A DNA stretch of 64,000 nt from Gavia stellata (taxonomy: Eukaryota > Chordata > Aves > Gaviiformes > Gaviidae): contig NC_082617.1 in the NCBI RefSeq assembly GCF_030936135.1, positions 1,794,001-1,858,000 on the forward strand, written 5' to 3'. Shown piece by piece: positions 49,959 through 62,515 of the stretch. How positions within the stretch are numbered: position 1 is the first letter of the stretch; the number at the start of each line of letters is the position of its first letter. The position numbers and the translations under genes are program-made. The notes under the pieces were generated by a model. The model was given only the letters and a program-made list of their open reading frames with translations, was not told the DNA's origin and ran no database searches.

Positions 49959-50048
49959 TAATAGGTGCATGCAGTGCCACATGTTCTTGGTAGGGAGTGT
50001 AGTATTTGTACTGCTTGCCACAGAATTCACAGGTGTAATTGCCAGTTT
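49959..50048 (-). CDS. ZNF618: ZNF618 zinc finger 3 exon
   Basis: This 90-base exon encodes KTGNYTCEFCGKQYKYYTPY then QEHVALHAPIS, a C2H2 finger with spacing C-x2-C-x12-H-x3-H. The acceptor is cttcacag and the donor is CCTATTA then gtgagta. It is phase 1 on both sides. The CGKxYKYY core is shared with the finger at 53378-53467, indicating that the fingers arose by internal duplication. Confidence 0.96.
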
Positions 50049-51088
50049 CTGTGAAGATGAAACAAATACAAAGATCAGAAAGGAGTGCAGAACTCTCACA
50101 CAGTCACTGACTTCCTGAATTTTACATAGAAATGGGCCAGGTGACAAAAACTAGAGCACATTCCTCATGCATTTGGAACTTATCTGCCCTGTAATTCACA
50201 CATCCTTTTCCTCAACAAAGGAAACAGTTAAAGTCAGTGTGCAGAGTGATGGACTGTGCATAAAAAGTCCAGCAGAATTGAATGAGCTACAGGAGATTAT
50301 CCCAAAATCACAGCAAGTAAATGCAAAACAAAGGAGAGAATCCTTTTCTAAAGTCTATATTACAGATGACACAGTTTTGTCTTCCGGTTACAGACAGTCT
50401 GTGATGTGCGGACAACAGGAATAATCAAACTAGGAAACAAGCTGTCAAGTTTAAGTCTTAATTACAGAGCTTTTGTATTGGAATTGTAGATTTTTCTTGC
50501 AGGAGGACGGGCTTTTCTGCAGTAACTGTGCTAATACCTCCTTTGGGGGTACCTGAAATAATGAAGTATTGTAACCATACACTGACACTTCCCGCTCCTG
50601 CCAGTGCTGGGAAGTACAGAACTGACAGCAAGCTGCAAGCCAAAGGAGAATCCAGGGTTAATCAATTGTTTCCAAAATGGAGAATTCAGATAAATGCTTT
50701 GGCAAAGTCTGGTCCTCTCTTTGTTTTCACTCTGTTCTGTTTGATGAGCCTACCACAAAGGCAGTGGGAATGCAATCACCTGCCAACTCTGCCAATACAC
50801 CTTAAGACCCTCTCTAATTGCTGCCAGCTTGCTTTTCTCCTGAACCTCTTCCCTCTTCTCTTTGCAGAGCTCTTGAGCAGAAAACATCACAAAGCTGCAT
50901 TTCTTAGGGGCAGGGCTGCTGGTGTTCGGTGTTCATTTGAACCTAAACATATCTTTCAGCACCCCTAAGGTCCCAACACCTCTGTCTAATGCAGTGCTTT
51001 CTGCTTTTCCTAGAAGTACTTCAGCTAATGCCAGATTTGAATCCTTGTGCTTTCTCTTTCACATTTGAAGCTGTATAATAACTCATAC
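50049..51088 (-). other. ZNF618: ZNF618 intron
   Basis: This 1.0-kb intron lies between donor gtatgag and acceptor cttcacag. I see nothing else in it. Confidence 0.85.
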
Positions 51089-51166
51089 TTGGACCAATCT
51101 TCTGGAACGGCTCTGGCTCCTCCTCCTTCACTTCATCTGCTGCTATGACGGCCTGATCATAGGGGT
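51089..51166 (-). CDS. ZNF618: ZNF618 acidic linker exon
   Basis: This 78-base exon encodes DPYDQAVIAADEVKEEEPEP then FQKIGP, an acidic linker that I recognise from ZNF618. V-K-E-E-E fits a SUMOylation consensus (hydrophobic-K-x-E). The acceptor is ctcttgcag and the donor is GGTCCAA then gtatgag, phase 1 on both sides. It joins fingers 2 and 3. Confidence 0.94.
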
Positions 51167-51909
51167 CTGCAAGAGAACAGAACCAGCAAGAGAGCTGACA
51201 ACACCCTCAGGTTTTCCTTCTACAGCTGCATGGACACTGAATGCTCCTGCATCTGTAATGACATTTCGATCTGTAACAGGATTTCAAGACAGGAATTATA
51301 AACCCAATGAGCCCTCTGTCTGACTTGTCCCTCCTCCTCCTCCTCAGGTGCCACAAGCAGATATTAGCCCCTTCCAGATCAGTAACGTGCCTTGTAGATA
51401 AATAATGTTTAAAAATACAGAGAAAGACTGAACAAACACATTGCAAAGCCTGATTAATATTTTCTGATTTTCTTCCAGTGCATCTCCTATCTAATGATGT
51501 TATACTGTCTGAAAGTGGGCATGGTAATGCAGTCTGCAAGCAAGTCAGCTAACAAATACTGACCAGTGACTTTCTACCATCTAACAGCAAAGCTAACAAC
51601 AAATCAGAACCCAACCCGTTTTATAAAATAATTTAATTTATGCCTTCAACAATTCACTACATCACCAGAGACATGAAACACCTGTTTCTCTGCTTTTCAA
51701 ACCTGATCAATTGTATGTGCAACAAAAGCCTGGCATCTACTAGGGCTGGGCATCAACCTACTCCTGTACATGTTGGGGGAGGGAGAGAGGATGCTCCAGT
51801 GACAAAACTCCCTTGACTTTTACAAGTGTAGAATCGGACCTGCTGTGCCTGAGTTACTGAATGTTTGAAAACGTTTGTGAAATAAAGCACACGAAGGATC
51901 TTGGCTTAC
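51167..51909 (-). other. ZNF618: ZNF618 intron
   Basis: This is a 743-base intron between the 36-base microexon and the acidic linker exon. I see nothing further in it. Confidence 0.8.
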
Positions 51910-51945
51910 CTGCCCGGTTTTCTGGGGCCCCTTCCACACTAAAAA
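51910..51945 (-). CDS. ZNF618: ZNF618 36-base microexon
   Basis: This microexon encodes exactly twelve residues, VFSVEGAPENRA, between finger 2 and the acidic linker. The acceptor is tctgtgttag and the donor is GGGCAG then gtaagcc, both good matches. Phase 1 on both sides means it can be skipped without frameshift: the exons on either side then join to give VDDPYDQ. The peptide matches a segment that I recall from the mammalian protein. A cassette (alternatively spliced) exon is likely. Confidence 0.88.
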
Positions 51946-53377
51946 CTAACACAGAATAGAAGAAGGAGGGGAAGAAACAAAACAGAAATTAAATCCTCTT
52001 AAATGGCCTTGGTTTCCTCCTGTATTTCACGCACCGCTTCAGCATATTTCAGCCCCACAGAATAAACCAGGCTTTGTGCCCCAGTCCCTCCTCTTCCCAG
52101 CAGCATCCACACAGGAACTATTTGAGCATGCCCAGCCCTAATATACACAGATTCGCAAGGCCTTTGTTCTGACACTGACACAGCCCCACGTGAAGTTCAG
52201 ATGCACAGCTGCCTCACACTTGTGTTTGCTAAGACACAACCAGCCCCTTGGAGGAACTGAGACAAACAATGTCCTTGCAAGACACAAGTGGAAGCCATTT
52301 CCAAAGGCCCCTCGTAACCCTAGGCAGAGCTCCCTGAACCATAGCTATGAAGACACATTTCTGACAGAAGCAGACACGTCCATCTCACAGTGACTTTCAG
52401 TCCCAGTAATTTAATTTTGGCTCCCCATGGGAGGAAGGGAGCTTGTGGTGGTACACTGCAAGAGAACACTGGCTGTTCTTAGAGCACATTCAGATGTCCA
52501 CATGTGCCATTCAAAAACAGCAATTTTTTTGGACACCACGTGTTGTGAAAAGCCACTTGCTTTTCCGAGACAGTCCAGCCATTCAAACCTTCTGCTTTCC
52601 AAGCAGCCTCTTTCTAAAACTCTTCCCGGGGTCCCTCCTTGGCCAAGTGAGGAGCAACACCAACAAGCTTGTAGCATACGCAAGTGAGGGTTTGAGTATC
52701 TCTGGGCTCTGAGCTGAGGAGCTTTAGATGTCCAGTACGCAGGGGGCAAGCCAAAGACAGTATGTTGTTGCTTCTATTTCCCCCAACGTAGAAAAAAGAA
52801 ACACTGCTTCTGGAGGAGGCTGTCTGCTTCTGTCTGAGCATCACCAGCCTAGGCCACATCTACATTCACAGAAGAAAAATTGGCCTGTAAGGTCCACTGA
52901 CAACTGCATTAGTTCACTACCACAGTGACAAACAAGAACGAAACAACATTTGTCAACTCTGAAATGTGGTTTCTCACAGAGGAGCATGTTGGGAACAATC
53001 CTGTGAAGTCAGAAACCAAAAGGCAACCAACTCTTGCCCAGCGAGTAGCCAGACTGACAATCCACCTTGAGGGACTCAGCTCTAGCACATCTATGCTAAC
53101 CATGAACCTTAATACAGACAGGAGGAGTGCAAGGACTACAGGTCCCACCAGAGGGTGTTATTTTGATGCATGCAAAGAGAATCAAGCGCAGCAAACTTCT
53201 TGCTGCAGCACCTGTGGACTGTGTCTCCACTGACAAAGGCGAGCGAGCCATGCTGTGCAATGCCCTGTACATTGTGGGCTGCACAGTCCTGCAGAACCAC
53301 ATTTTTCCTTCCCCAGAGTAACACAGCAAAGACTTCTCATCCTAATTTGGGTGTCTAAGTGTCAAAGCAGTACTCAC
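51946..53377 (-). other. ZNF618: ZNF618 intron
   Basis: This 1.4-kb intron has no exon, repeat or RNA gene that I can support. The open frames at 52411-52749 and nearby show no family resemblance. Confidence 0.8.
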
Positions 53378-53467
53378 CATCCACGGCATGTAGGTCTCTG
53401 TGCTCTTGGAAGCAGCTATAATATTTATATTTTTTCCCACAAATGTCACACGTGTACCTAAAATTGT
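53378..53467 (-). CDS. ZNF618: ZNF618 zinc finger 2 exon
   Basis: This 90-base exon encodes NFRYTCDICGKKYKYYSCFQ then EHRDLHAVD, a C2H2 finger with spacing C-x2-C-x12-H-x3-H. The acceptor is cttcctacag and the donor is GTGGATG then gtgagta. It is phase 1 on both sides, its first two bases completing a codon from an exon outside the window. It is the most 5' ZNF618 coding exon I can find here. Confidence 0.96.
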
Positions 53468-54631
53468 CTGTAGGAAGAAGAAAACAGGCCACTTTAGAAA
53501 CTTTGAGGTAAAAGGCAAGCACTCCAGACGACGCTGCTCAATCAGACATCCCCATGCAGTTACATTCATCCCACATGCTCTGTCAAATCTCTAAGGCATG
53601 CAGACAATCACTGCTTCACAATGTCCCCTGCGTGCCTCACGCTATATGGCTTGGGGCATACTCTGATTTGTTATTTCCCATTCAGGCAGCTCTGCTCTCC
53701 AGTACAGCCTCCGTAAGACCGCACAGCAATGAAGACGCAGAGCAGCAGGCCCTGCTGAAATCTTTGGAAGTTCAAGGCTACAGTAGGCATGTACCGGTCA
53801 CGATGGGGACTAGCCGGCAGAACTGAACACTGAGCCAAAGTATGAGCTGTTAGAAGTCAAAGTCTTAATACGCCAACTACAACACGGACTGGATGTGCCT
53901 ACATGCTCATACCACACTTGGTTCTCACTGCTGCTGCTAACTGATTCCTAACTGCATCCAAGATCCCCTATGGGAACGTTGTAACAAACAAAACCAAAGA
54001 GAACCAACAATCCAAAACACACAAGACAGTAAGGTGCTCAATGAACAGGAGGACTGATGGAGCCTGCTTTCATATGCGTTTGTACCCTAGACCCCCTCCC
54101 TTCATCCCAGCAACAAGAGACCCCCTTCACCACAGCTGTGTGGGAAAGACAAGACATGAAAAAAAGCTCAAGATGCTTATGAATTCATTTTGGTCTGACT
54201 GGGGACAACAAATGTCTTTGGCTCAGCTATCACATCAGTGCAAGAGGAATATTTCACTTGTCAGCTTGGTGTGTTTTTTCCATCTTCTGGTATCTGACAT
54301 ACACCTCAGGGTACAGACTGATATCCATAAGTAGTCACCTCGCTGCAACTTGCAGCAGCCAATGGCTTGCATGCTACTAGCCCGTTGCAAACAAAGTAAA
54401 ACACATCAGCTTGTGTAACCACAAAGGATCTTGAAACTAATGTGCTTTACTTCACAGCAGGAGGAAGTTAGGAGTGTACACATCAGCTACCATGGCTCCA
54501 CAGATGAGCTGTCATTCAGTAAGCTCCCCTGCAGCAGCTCAGTTGTCCATACAATCAGAAAAGTTAAAGCCTTGTTTTTACCTCTTCCACACTGCGTTCA
54601 AACACACCAGAGTATGCACATGAACTAAGCT

Positions 54632-54824
54632 TTTATTTTACTTCTCGATAATTTTATTTTTAAAACAAATAAATATTTTAAGCTAGTATGCATTGGTACA
54701 GTCTAATTGCTCACTTGGATTCACTACTGCAGTCCATCAGCACATGGGGCTTCAACACTAAATGAAGAATCACTTTCCACCCCTTTATTCTGCTTGGCAG
54801 AATGAAAGTAGAAGCTATGGTGAT
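54632..54824 (-). other. possible alternative 3' terminal exon of ZNF618
   Basis: On the - strand a good acceptor (pyrimidine tract, then ctcttatag) is followed by an open frame in the phase that the gene uses (phase 1). It reads 32 residues beginning HHSFYFHSAKQNKGVESDSS and ends in TAG at 54724-54726. AATAAA on the same strand follows at 54653-54658 and 54632-54637. This is the structure expected of an intronic-polyadenylation exon that would truncate ZNF618 after its first finger. I do not recognise the peptide, and the arrangement could be chance. Confidence 0.25.
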
Positions 54825-57800
54825 CTATAAGAGAAAAATGCCAAATATAAAAGGTGTTAAACAGCTGGGCACTGGAACTTTACTTCTGCTACCAAAAAAT
54901 GTTTGTATCTTAATCAGAGCACAGCAATGCTAAGCTAGATTTAAGGGGTTTTAAAAAGTCTAGGCTGAACAAGTGAGACAGAGCCCACGCTTATATGCCG
55001 AGACAAAAAGGATTCACTGCTTCAGACAGTGCACTGCTTAAGGAAGAGCAGGAGAGAAGCAAAACATGACTTTGAGAACATTCAAGTGATAAAAGCACTG
55101 GTGGGTCACATTTAACTATGTTTCATTATATAATCTTATGCAGTCTCCTGTGGTCATACAACAGCGCTGAGGGTCTCAGTCTACCCTGGAACCTTTTTGA
55201 CAACAAAGAGAATCTAATGATTGCTAGTGAATATCTGTACATCTTGTTGCAAAAAAAAAATACAGTCAATTATTAGCAGAGAAAATTCATAACGTGTCAT
55301 CAGTAATCGGTCCTACATCGCTGGGCATCCCAAAGACAAGAAACCAACCTCCTTTTCGAAGTGTAATGAGCCATGCGGTAGATGAACTGACAACTAATCC
55401 TTCAAAGGAGTACCAAATACCAAACACTTTCAATACCTCCATTTGGAGGAAGAAAATTATTATGGCTTTGCTTTGGAAGAAAAGTGCTCAATAAATAAGG
55501 ACACTTGTTAGAACAGAATGAAACTAAATGCTAGGCACACCATCTCACAGACTCTTAACAGGCATGGCTAATTGTAGTCTCTGTAACTTAGGAACTGTGG
55601 GGATCTCACTGTCAACGGCTGGGACTTGAGTAGCACACGCTGGGTATGACCACTTCCTTCCCTCGGCAGTGTGAGGAAAACGAAAACACAATAGAAAGTG
55701 TTACAGCACACCCCAAGAGAATAGGGTTTTGCTTGTTTTGTTAGGGGACTGTTTTCCCAAAGGAAGAATGATCTCCAGAGATTATACTGAAACAAGTCAT
55801 TATGAGAAGTAAGAATTTGTTCCAGCTGGTATTGGTACTAATCTCTTCTTCAACTCTTTAAAGGAGGTAACACCCAGCAAACAGTGCGAAGACTCGGAGA
55901 TGACGAGGTTTACAGAGATTTCAGACAGTATCAGGAGACTACCAATGTGTAGCTAAGCTTTACCCTCTCTGAGTAACGGTCACTATTCCAGGGCTGCATC
56001 CAAGTGCCAGACTTCTTACCCAATAAAGCTGTCTTTGCTGACAGCTGTCGAATGCTTCCAGTGCTGTTCCCAGCAGTGACAGCTTTATTAGCAAGAAACT
56101 CACTGAGCCGAATTAGCCTGTATGCTACTACTTTTCCTGCTCTGGGTTATAACTACTACACCAAGGTAGATTCCAGCTGGGGCACCATACCCAATATATG
56201 TAGCAACATAGGTTTCAATGGGAAGAGCTACAAGGGACTTGGAGTGCTCAGGTGTGTCTGCAAGCCCATACTGAAAGCTCTGAAGAGATGGTACGAGACA
56301 CAGCCAAACTAATGCTACTTAAGCAAGTCTGCTCAGATTCAAGCCTCTCCTATCACCAGGTAGACAGTAACACAGTGCAGCTCCACCAAAAAAAAAAATA
56401 CCAACAGGCACTATTAGGACTTAAGGAAAAATACAGGGAAAGATACTAATTAGCCCACTAGCACAGAGGTTCGGTGCTGTCCCTTATTGGTATTCAGGCA
56501 ACAGTCCTGCAGAACACATCCTCACTGCAAGCTGAGCAATCACCATATTACACTGCTGCAAACCTAGAGTTTCAAAATGCAGAAAAGACATCCAGCTGAA
56601 GACCAAAGTGCAGCAAATATCACTCCTCCTTCATGCTCATGAGTCTTTCCAAGGGGAGTAGAGATTCCAGAAGGAGGTCTAAGGAGTAACGGCCTTATGT
56701 ACTTAGTCAACCCACATTTAATCTCATGAAATACACTCACCAAAATACAGCATCACACCTTACTAGAAAAAAAGGGAAGCAACAGCCATGTCACAAAGCA
56801 GTTCCTCAGATACGAAAGACTGACACACCGAGATGGCAAACAGGCAGGTTTTTCAAGTACCCTAACAAATAACTCCATGGGATCTGAAAGCATTTTGAAC
56901 ACTCTGCTTGCAAGCGCACCTCCAGTAAAAGACAGGGAATGTGCTGCCTGTCTCCAGGGGCTGCTGCCAGCTGGCTCCTGTCGTGCGGTCTGTCTTCGGT
57001 AACGACTCGTAGCTGCTGAAATACCCTGCCCTAGGGATGATCAGCCAGGTCATCTTTCTTCCCAGATGTTGCATTAAATATTTTCAGACTTTTTTTGTTG
57101 TTTTGCTTCAATTATTCAGCAGAGAAGAAAGCACATATTTCATTTTGGCAGTAAAGAGGGAGGGCAGAGAACACATGCCCAACACTGGCAGACAGAAGAA
57201 GATGCTTCTTTCCCTAAGGCACTTGGCCCAGGGCCTCAGTGGATTTTGCTCTAGAAACCCAGGAAGGCAACGATAGCAATGAGAAATTTGTTAAAAGGTC
57301 AGGACTTCTATATCACAAGCTAAAAATACAGATCACGTAACACGCCCTCGTAAGTGCAGGAATCCGAGACCACAAAAACTGTGTACAAACTAGTTTCCAC
57401 TGGGCTCAAAGAGCTCTGCACAGCATCACAGAAACCCGAATTGGAAACAGTTACATACATCATCCAGATGACATCCCTGCAATGATGACAGCACATCCTG
57501 TTAAGGGTCCAGAATGATGGGGTCTCCACACAGCAGGCTGCGGGAGCTCCTTAAAGACTTCTCCAAGGTGAAGAACAATTTTCACCTGACCCAGAATTCA
57601 TACTGACCTTTCAAATGGAAGAAGCCACAAAAGCTACTTAATAGAGGAGCTCTTATGGCAACTAGACACTTTGAAGATACTCTTGAATCCTAAGTGATCC
57701 TACTCTTACAGAGCACTACAGAAATAGCTGTCTAGTAGGGACTACCTCCAAATGTGGACGGGCAATACTGTTGAATGTAAATAGACTGCAACAGTCTGCT

Positions 57801-60800
57801 GAATTATTCCCCAAACCCAGCAGTGTTCCAGGTCCCAGTCAACAAAAAAGCAGCAAAATTAAAAAAGAAGAGAGGGCAGTCTGGACAGCACTACTTGTCC
57901 TGCTCCATGGTCAGGGTGGCACCTTTACACTGGAAAGTTTAAGAATGGCAAAGGAAGCACCAAACTCGAGGAATTTAATGTTCCTGGCTCACTTTGGGAA
58001 ACAAGGTTTCCCAAACAGTTCATAAAGTCCAGCAGCATCTCTGAAAGGGGAGGGGCGCTGGATTTCTTACAGTTAAGCCTACTGCAATACATCTATCTGT
58101 CATCTCTCTATTTGAGGTTGTGATGTTTCTTCCCCCAAAACAGGCTTTCCAGGTGAGGCTTATGTGACAACGAAGTATCAGCATCGTCCCTCCAGCCACA
58201 GACAGTGGATTGCGGGACAGTCCATGAGATGCCTGGAGTCCTTACTAAGGAGTCCTGCTGGTGATAAACACAGAGGGCTGGAGCTGGTGAATGGCCGTGT
58301 AGCAGTACCTGAAAAAAGCACCATCTTTCCTGGAATGTCTGTCTCACCGAAAGGAACCATGAGCAACTCAGTAAGAGCCAAAGCCACCACGACTAAACCA
58401 CCTGATGCAAAGAAACAGGAAAGGCTGGCATTTTCAGAGGTATGTGCTGTATGCTTGCCACTGGGAAACACCCTTCCAAGCTGTGTCCAGCGCACAGACG
58501 ACCTGAGCAGCCTCCCCAGAAGAAGACCCGAAGTGCAGCTACTGCTTCCTTACAACAGAGCAGGGAGAAAAAAAAACATCTGGAACCCTCACTTGCTTCT
58601 GTGGCTTCCACCCAGGGCAGCACAAACACAGCTCTGGAGAGAGGCTTCTTCTCCCTTTCAGCAGCCAGAGGGGCACCTGGAGGGAAAGGAACACATTTAT
58701 GGCTTCCTAAGCTAGCAGGATATTCCCCATGCAGGTTCACGGACAATTCCTTTAACCTAACCCTTTGGCATTGTTAGGGGCTTCCTTCTAGATGCTGGAC
58801 AGGCAGTGGGGAGAGGTAAAATGCAAGTCTGCAGACATAGAGCTTACTGCCTGTAGACCTCCATCTACTCCTCCTTCAAACTGTGGTCTTGCATAGAAGT
58901 TACAAGCTTTACACCTGCACTTTACAGCCAAGTAGAGAGTGGCCAGTAAAATCAGTTACAATCTACATCAGAGCTCAACTTAAAGGTGTCCAATGGCAAA
59001 ATTCCTTGAAAAGGGAGCAGGACTGAGCCCAAAGTCAGCAGCAACCCCTTAAGAGGATTAAAGAATCCAGAGCTACATTAGTAAGGATTAAATAATAATA
59101 AAATCCAGAAATTTGGAAAGGACAGAAACCCTCACACACAAAGGCACAAGCCAGCTCCTAAGTGGGAGTTAGAAAAAAGCTTTCCCTGTGGGCAAACTAT
59201 TCCAAGATCACTCATTTCATGATCATTTACTTCCTTCCCACAAACATTTGGCCTTTGTCAGGAGCACAGGAGACATGTGGGCACACACTGGCTTAACCTA
59301 ACATGGTGCTTCCCAAGATTAGCAAAGGGGGGTCCTCAGGCTGCAAACTACCAAGCCAAGAAAGAGGTAATCCCAAACCCTCACACGGCAGGGCCAAATC
59401 CCTTGAAATTACCAAAAAATGGTGCAAGATGTTAGCTCACCTTCAAGTTGGCAAGGGGCTAACTGACAGGTGAGAGGGCATGGAGCCACAGGCTTGTGCT
59501 CAGTTTCTTGCTGAAGCATTTCAGAGCTTAGTCCCAGCTCCTAAGAAGAGCTGTTGCAGATGCATTCAGTAGCTACAGGACTGACTTCACCTTACAGCAG
59601 TTTTTAAAGCTGCTTTCAAGTAGGTGGCCAGTGAATTCTATGAATTCTGTGATACTTTATCCAAACCACATGTTAGTTGAATGTATCAGCATGATGGAGA
59701 TTTAAATGCAGACCATCCAGGGCTGTATGTAATCCCTCCAGGTTTGGAAAACTGATGCCAGACTAGCAGGAAATTCCATACAGAGGGGAATATCCTGAAT
59801 TAATCTCTGAAAGACAGCCCCCTTGTTCATAATAGTCTTGATAGTCACGTACGGAAATTTTTTTTTTAACATTTTGGGGAAAGGTGTTTTGGGTACTATT
59901 CACTGGATGGTGAGAGAGAAAAGACTTCCCAAGCGTTCTCAAGATGTTACAGATCAATGAATTTCCTTCTCCCACAGTTAAAAGTATGTTAAAAAGTTGA
60001 ATCCAAACAGCAGATATCAGCAATTTAAAGCCAAAATATTCTGGTGTTTTACAATTATCCCCCAAATCAGCATTATGAACCAGGATACTCAGACTCCATG
60101 ACAAAATTCAGACGCACCAGAGAATATAATTAACGACAGCAGATCTAGTTTCATACTTCTTCATTCTGGTGTCACTTCAGGGCAGTGTTGGATTCTTTTT
60201 TATTCAAATTGTAACTAAGTGTAAGATAAAGAATGTTGAAAAGAGCATGTTAATGTGCTACTACCACCAATTTGACAATGAACAGCCTCAACCTTTCATA
60301 ATTAAAAAAAATAGGTGCACTTGTACATACTTAACTTGTTGATGCAATAAGATTTATCTTTTATATCAATAAGGATGCTAAATCTCCGTCTTAAGTGAAA
60401 AACTCAATTCAGCCTACATTGTGGAGTTATGCAAAACACACAATAAAGGCCATTTTATTTTAACCTCCTTTTGGAATCAAAATGGTTTGGCTGGGAACAC
60501 ACACTACTTATCTACTTCACAACTGTTTAGATTAAATGATGTAGCACTGAGAGTTTCATAAAGGAAAAGCAAACCCCCATCTTAACTTTTTCCTACTCAT
60601 TTGTCCTTGACTAGAAATTTTGTTCTTACTGTGATTTCCAGATGGGAATTCACAGGGAGTATCACTGCCTAGTTTCCAAAGTGGAAGGGAAAAGTGACAG
60701 TTAAATGACTGAGCAGCACTGAAGAAGAGATCCTGGTTCCATAAACCTTGATAAAGAACAAAATAAAACTAAAATAAACTAGGAAGGACGCAGAACCCTC

Positions 60801-62482
60801 CCCTCTACAATCAGCCAAGACAAACAAGAACCCTAACCTTTTTGCTTGGGTTGAAAGGAAGAGATCTTAAGAAGGTAATCCTTGTATTGCTCTGCCTTTC
60901 CTGGTTATAAAGATCCTTAGAAGTGAAAATATTGAGAATTGTGTTGAGGGAAGCTGGATTACTTAACAGTACAGACTGCTGCATCTTCTTGATCATTTTC
61001 TTGGCTTACAAATGATTGGGATAGAGTTTTCAAGAAATAAAAAAAATAGCGTTTTGGGTTTTTGTGTGCTGTTCAGGTTTATTGTTGTTGAAATGCCAAC
61101 ACGCAGCTCAGCAGACAAAGGTTCAGGCTGAAAGACTTTGGAATAATTAATGACATTGCTATTTGTACACCTTTTCTCTTGCTAAATTTCAAACCGTGTT
61201 GGAGATGGAAAGTGTATCCGTTCTTAACGAACAGTGGACGGATGTATTTCTAGCTTCAGTAAAGATCTCCTGGCATTTTCACGACAAACTGATGGATGAT
61301 CGAAACAGTCTGGGATTACTAAAATTCTTATCCTTTTTTATTAGAATAAATATATTTCTCCATCAATTTTGCTGCCTAGGAACTCTGTAAGAGATTTGTG
61401 GCAAAGTATTAACATCCAGATTTCTATAAACATGGTCTTTTTGGTCAGTATCTGGGAAAGGGGCAGAAATTTAAATTTTATGGGTATATTAGCAATTTTC
61501 TGTAAAAGATCATCTGAAGATCACAGATTTATAGAAAACTGTAAAGGCTCCTTTTCTAAAACCTTAGATAAAACTACGTACAGACCAACTTGTCCTCTCC
61601 AGAGCTTTGGAACTGCAGGACTTGCATGAACATCAAAACCTCCAGCATGACTGCATGTGTATCATGCTCCTGAGCACACCTTACGTGGGTTATAAGGCAA
61701 GACACCCGCAATAGGATACCCAAAGTCAGAACATCCAAAAAGAACCCTTAGCATAACAGTTATGTCAGGAGAGCAACTTCAAATTTACGCTATTAGAAAA
61801 CAGGTCCAGGAGCTGTTACCTACTCCACCCAGTCTCAGAAAAGACGTTGGTGCTGTAATGTGAAGGCACTGGGTCAGAACTAGCAAACAGCAGCAGAGAA
61901 AGGCAAAGAGAAATGGATCCCCCTTGTTACAGAAAACCTGAGAAATTGCAGTGACAAACTCCCCCATTCCAGTCCTGCAATGTACTCAGAGAAGGAGAAT
62001 GTAAGAGCAAGACAGGAGTAACCTGTGTTAAGATGCAATGGACAGCACTGCACCTTGCCAAAAAAGTCTTGTTCCAGGAGAGAATGAATGACCCCAGCAC
62101 CAGAGTTGCAGAGAAAGATGCGTTTCTGAAAGGCAACGACTACAGCACTGGAGGAACATATCTCAGGCCTTAAGGTCAAAATTTCTTCACACTGTAGATC
62201 CCAGAACTAAGTTCCTTATCATTTTCTTAATGTTCTCCTCCTGCACTGAAATTTATCATTCTTGGTCTCAGCCCATTGGTCATTTAAATTTGAAGATGAA
62301 CATATTCATCTACTTGTTAGACAAATGGGAATCTAAAAAGACCTTACCTACTTAAAATGCGAACACATTAGAAAAATAAAATCTAATTTTATACCTCTCC
62401 CCAAGGAGTGGGAGAATTATTAAATAAGAACATTGGAAAAATTAATCACAAAGTTGTAAATGACTAACTGTTCGCTCTGGCA

Positions 62483-62515
62483 TGTGTACGTGGGTGTGCA
62501 CGCACACACACACAT
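62483..62515. repeat. GT/CA alternating purine-pyrimidine tract
   Basis: A short stretch of GTGTACGTGGGTGTGCACGC followed by CA repeats has alternating purine/pyrimidine character with inverted symmetry around GTGCAC. It is probably a degenerate microsatellite. Confidence 0.6.
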
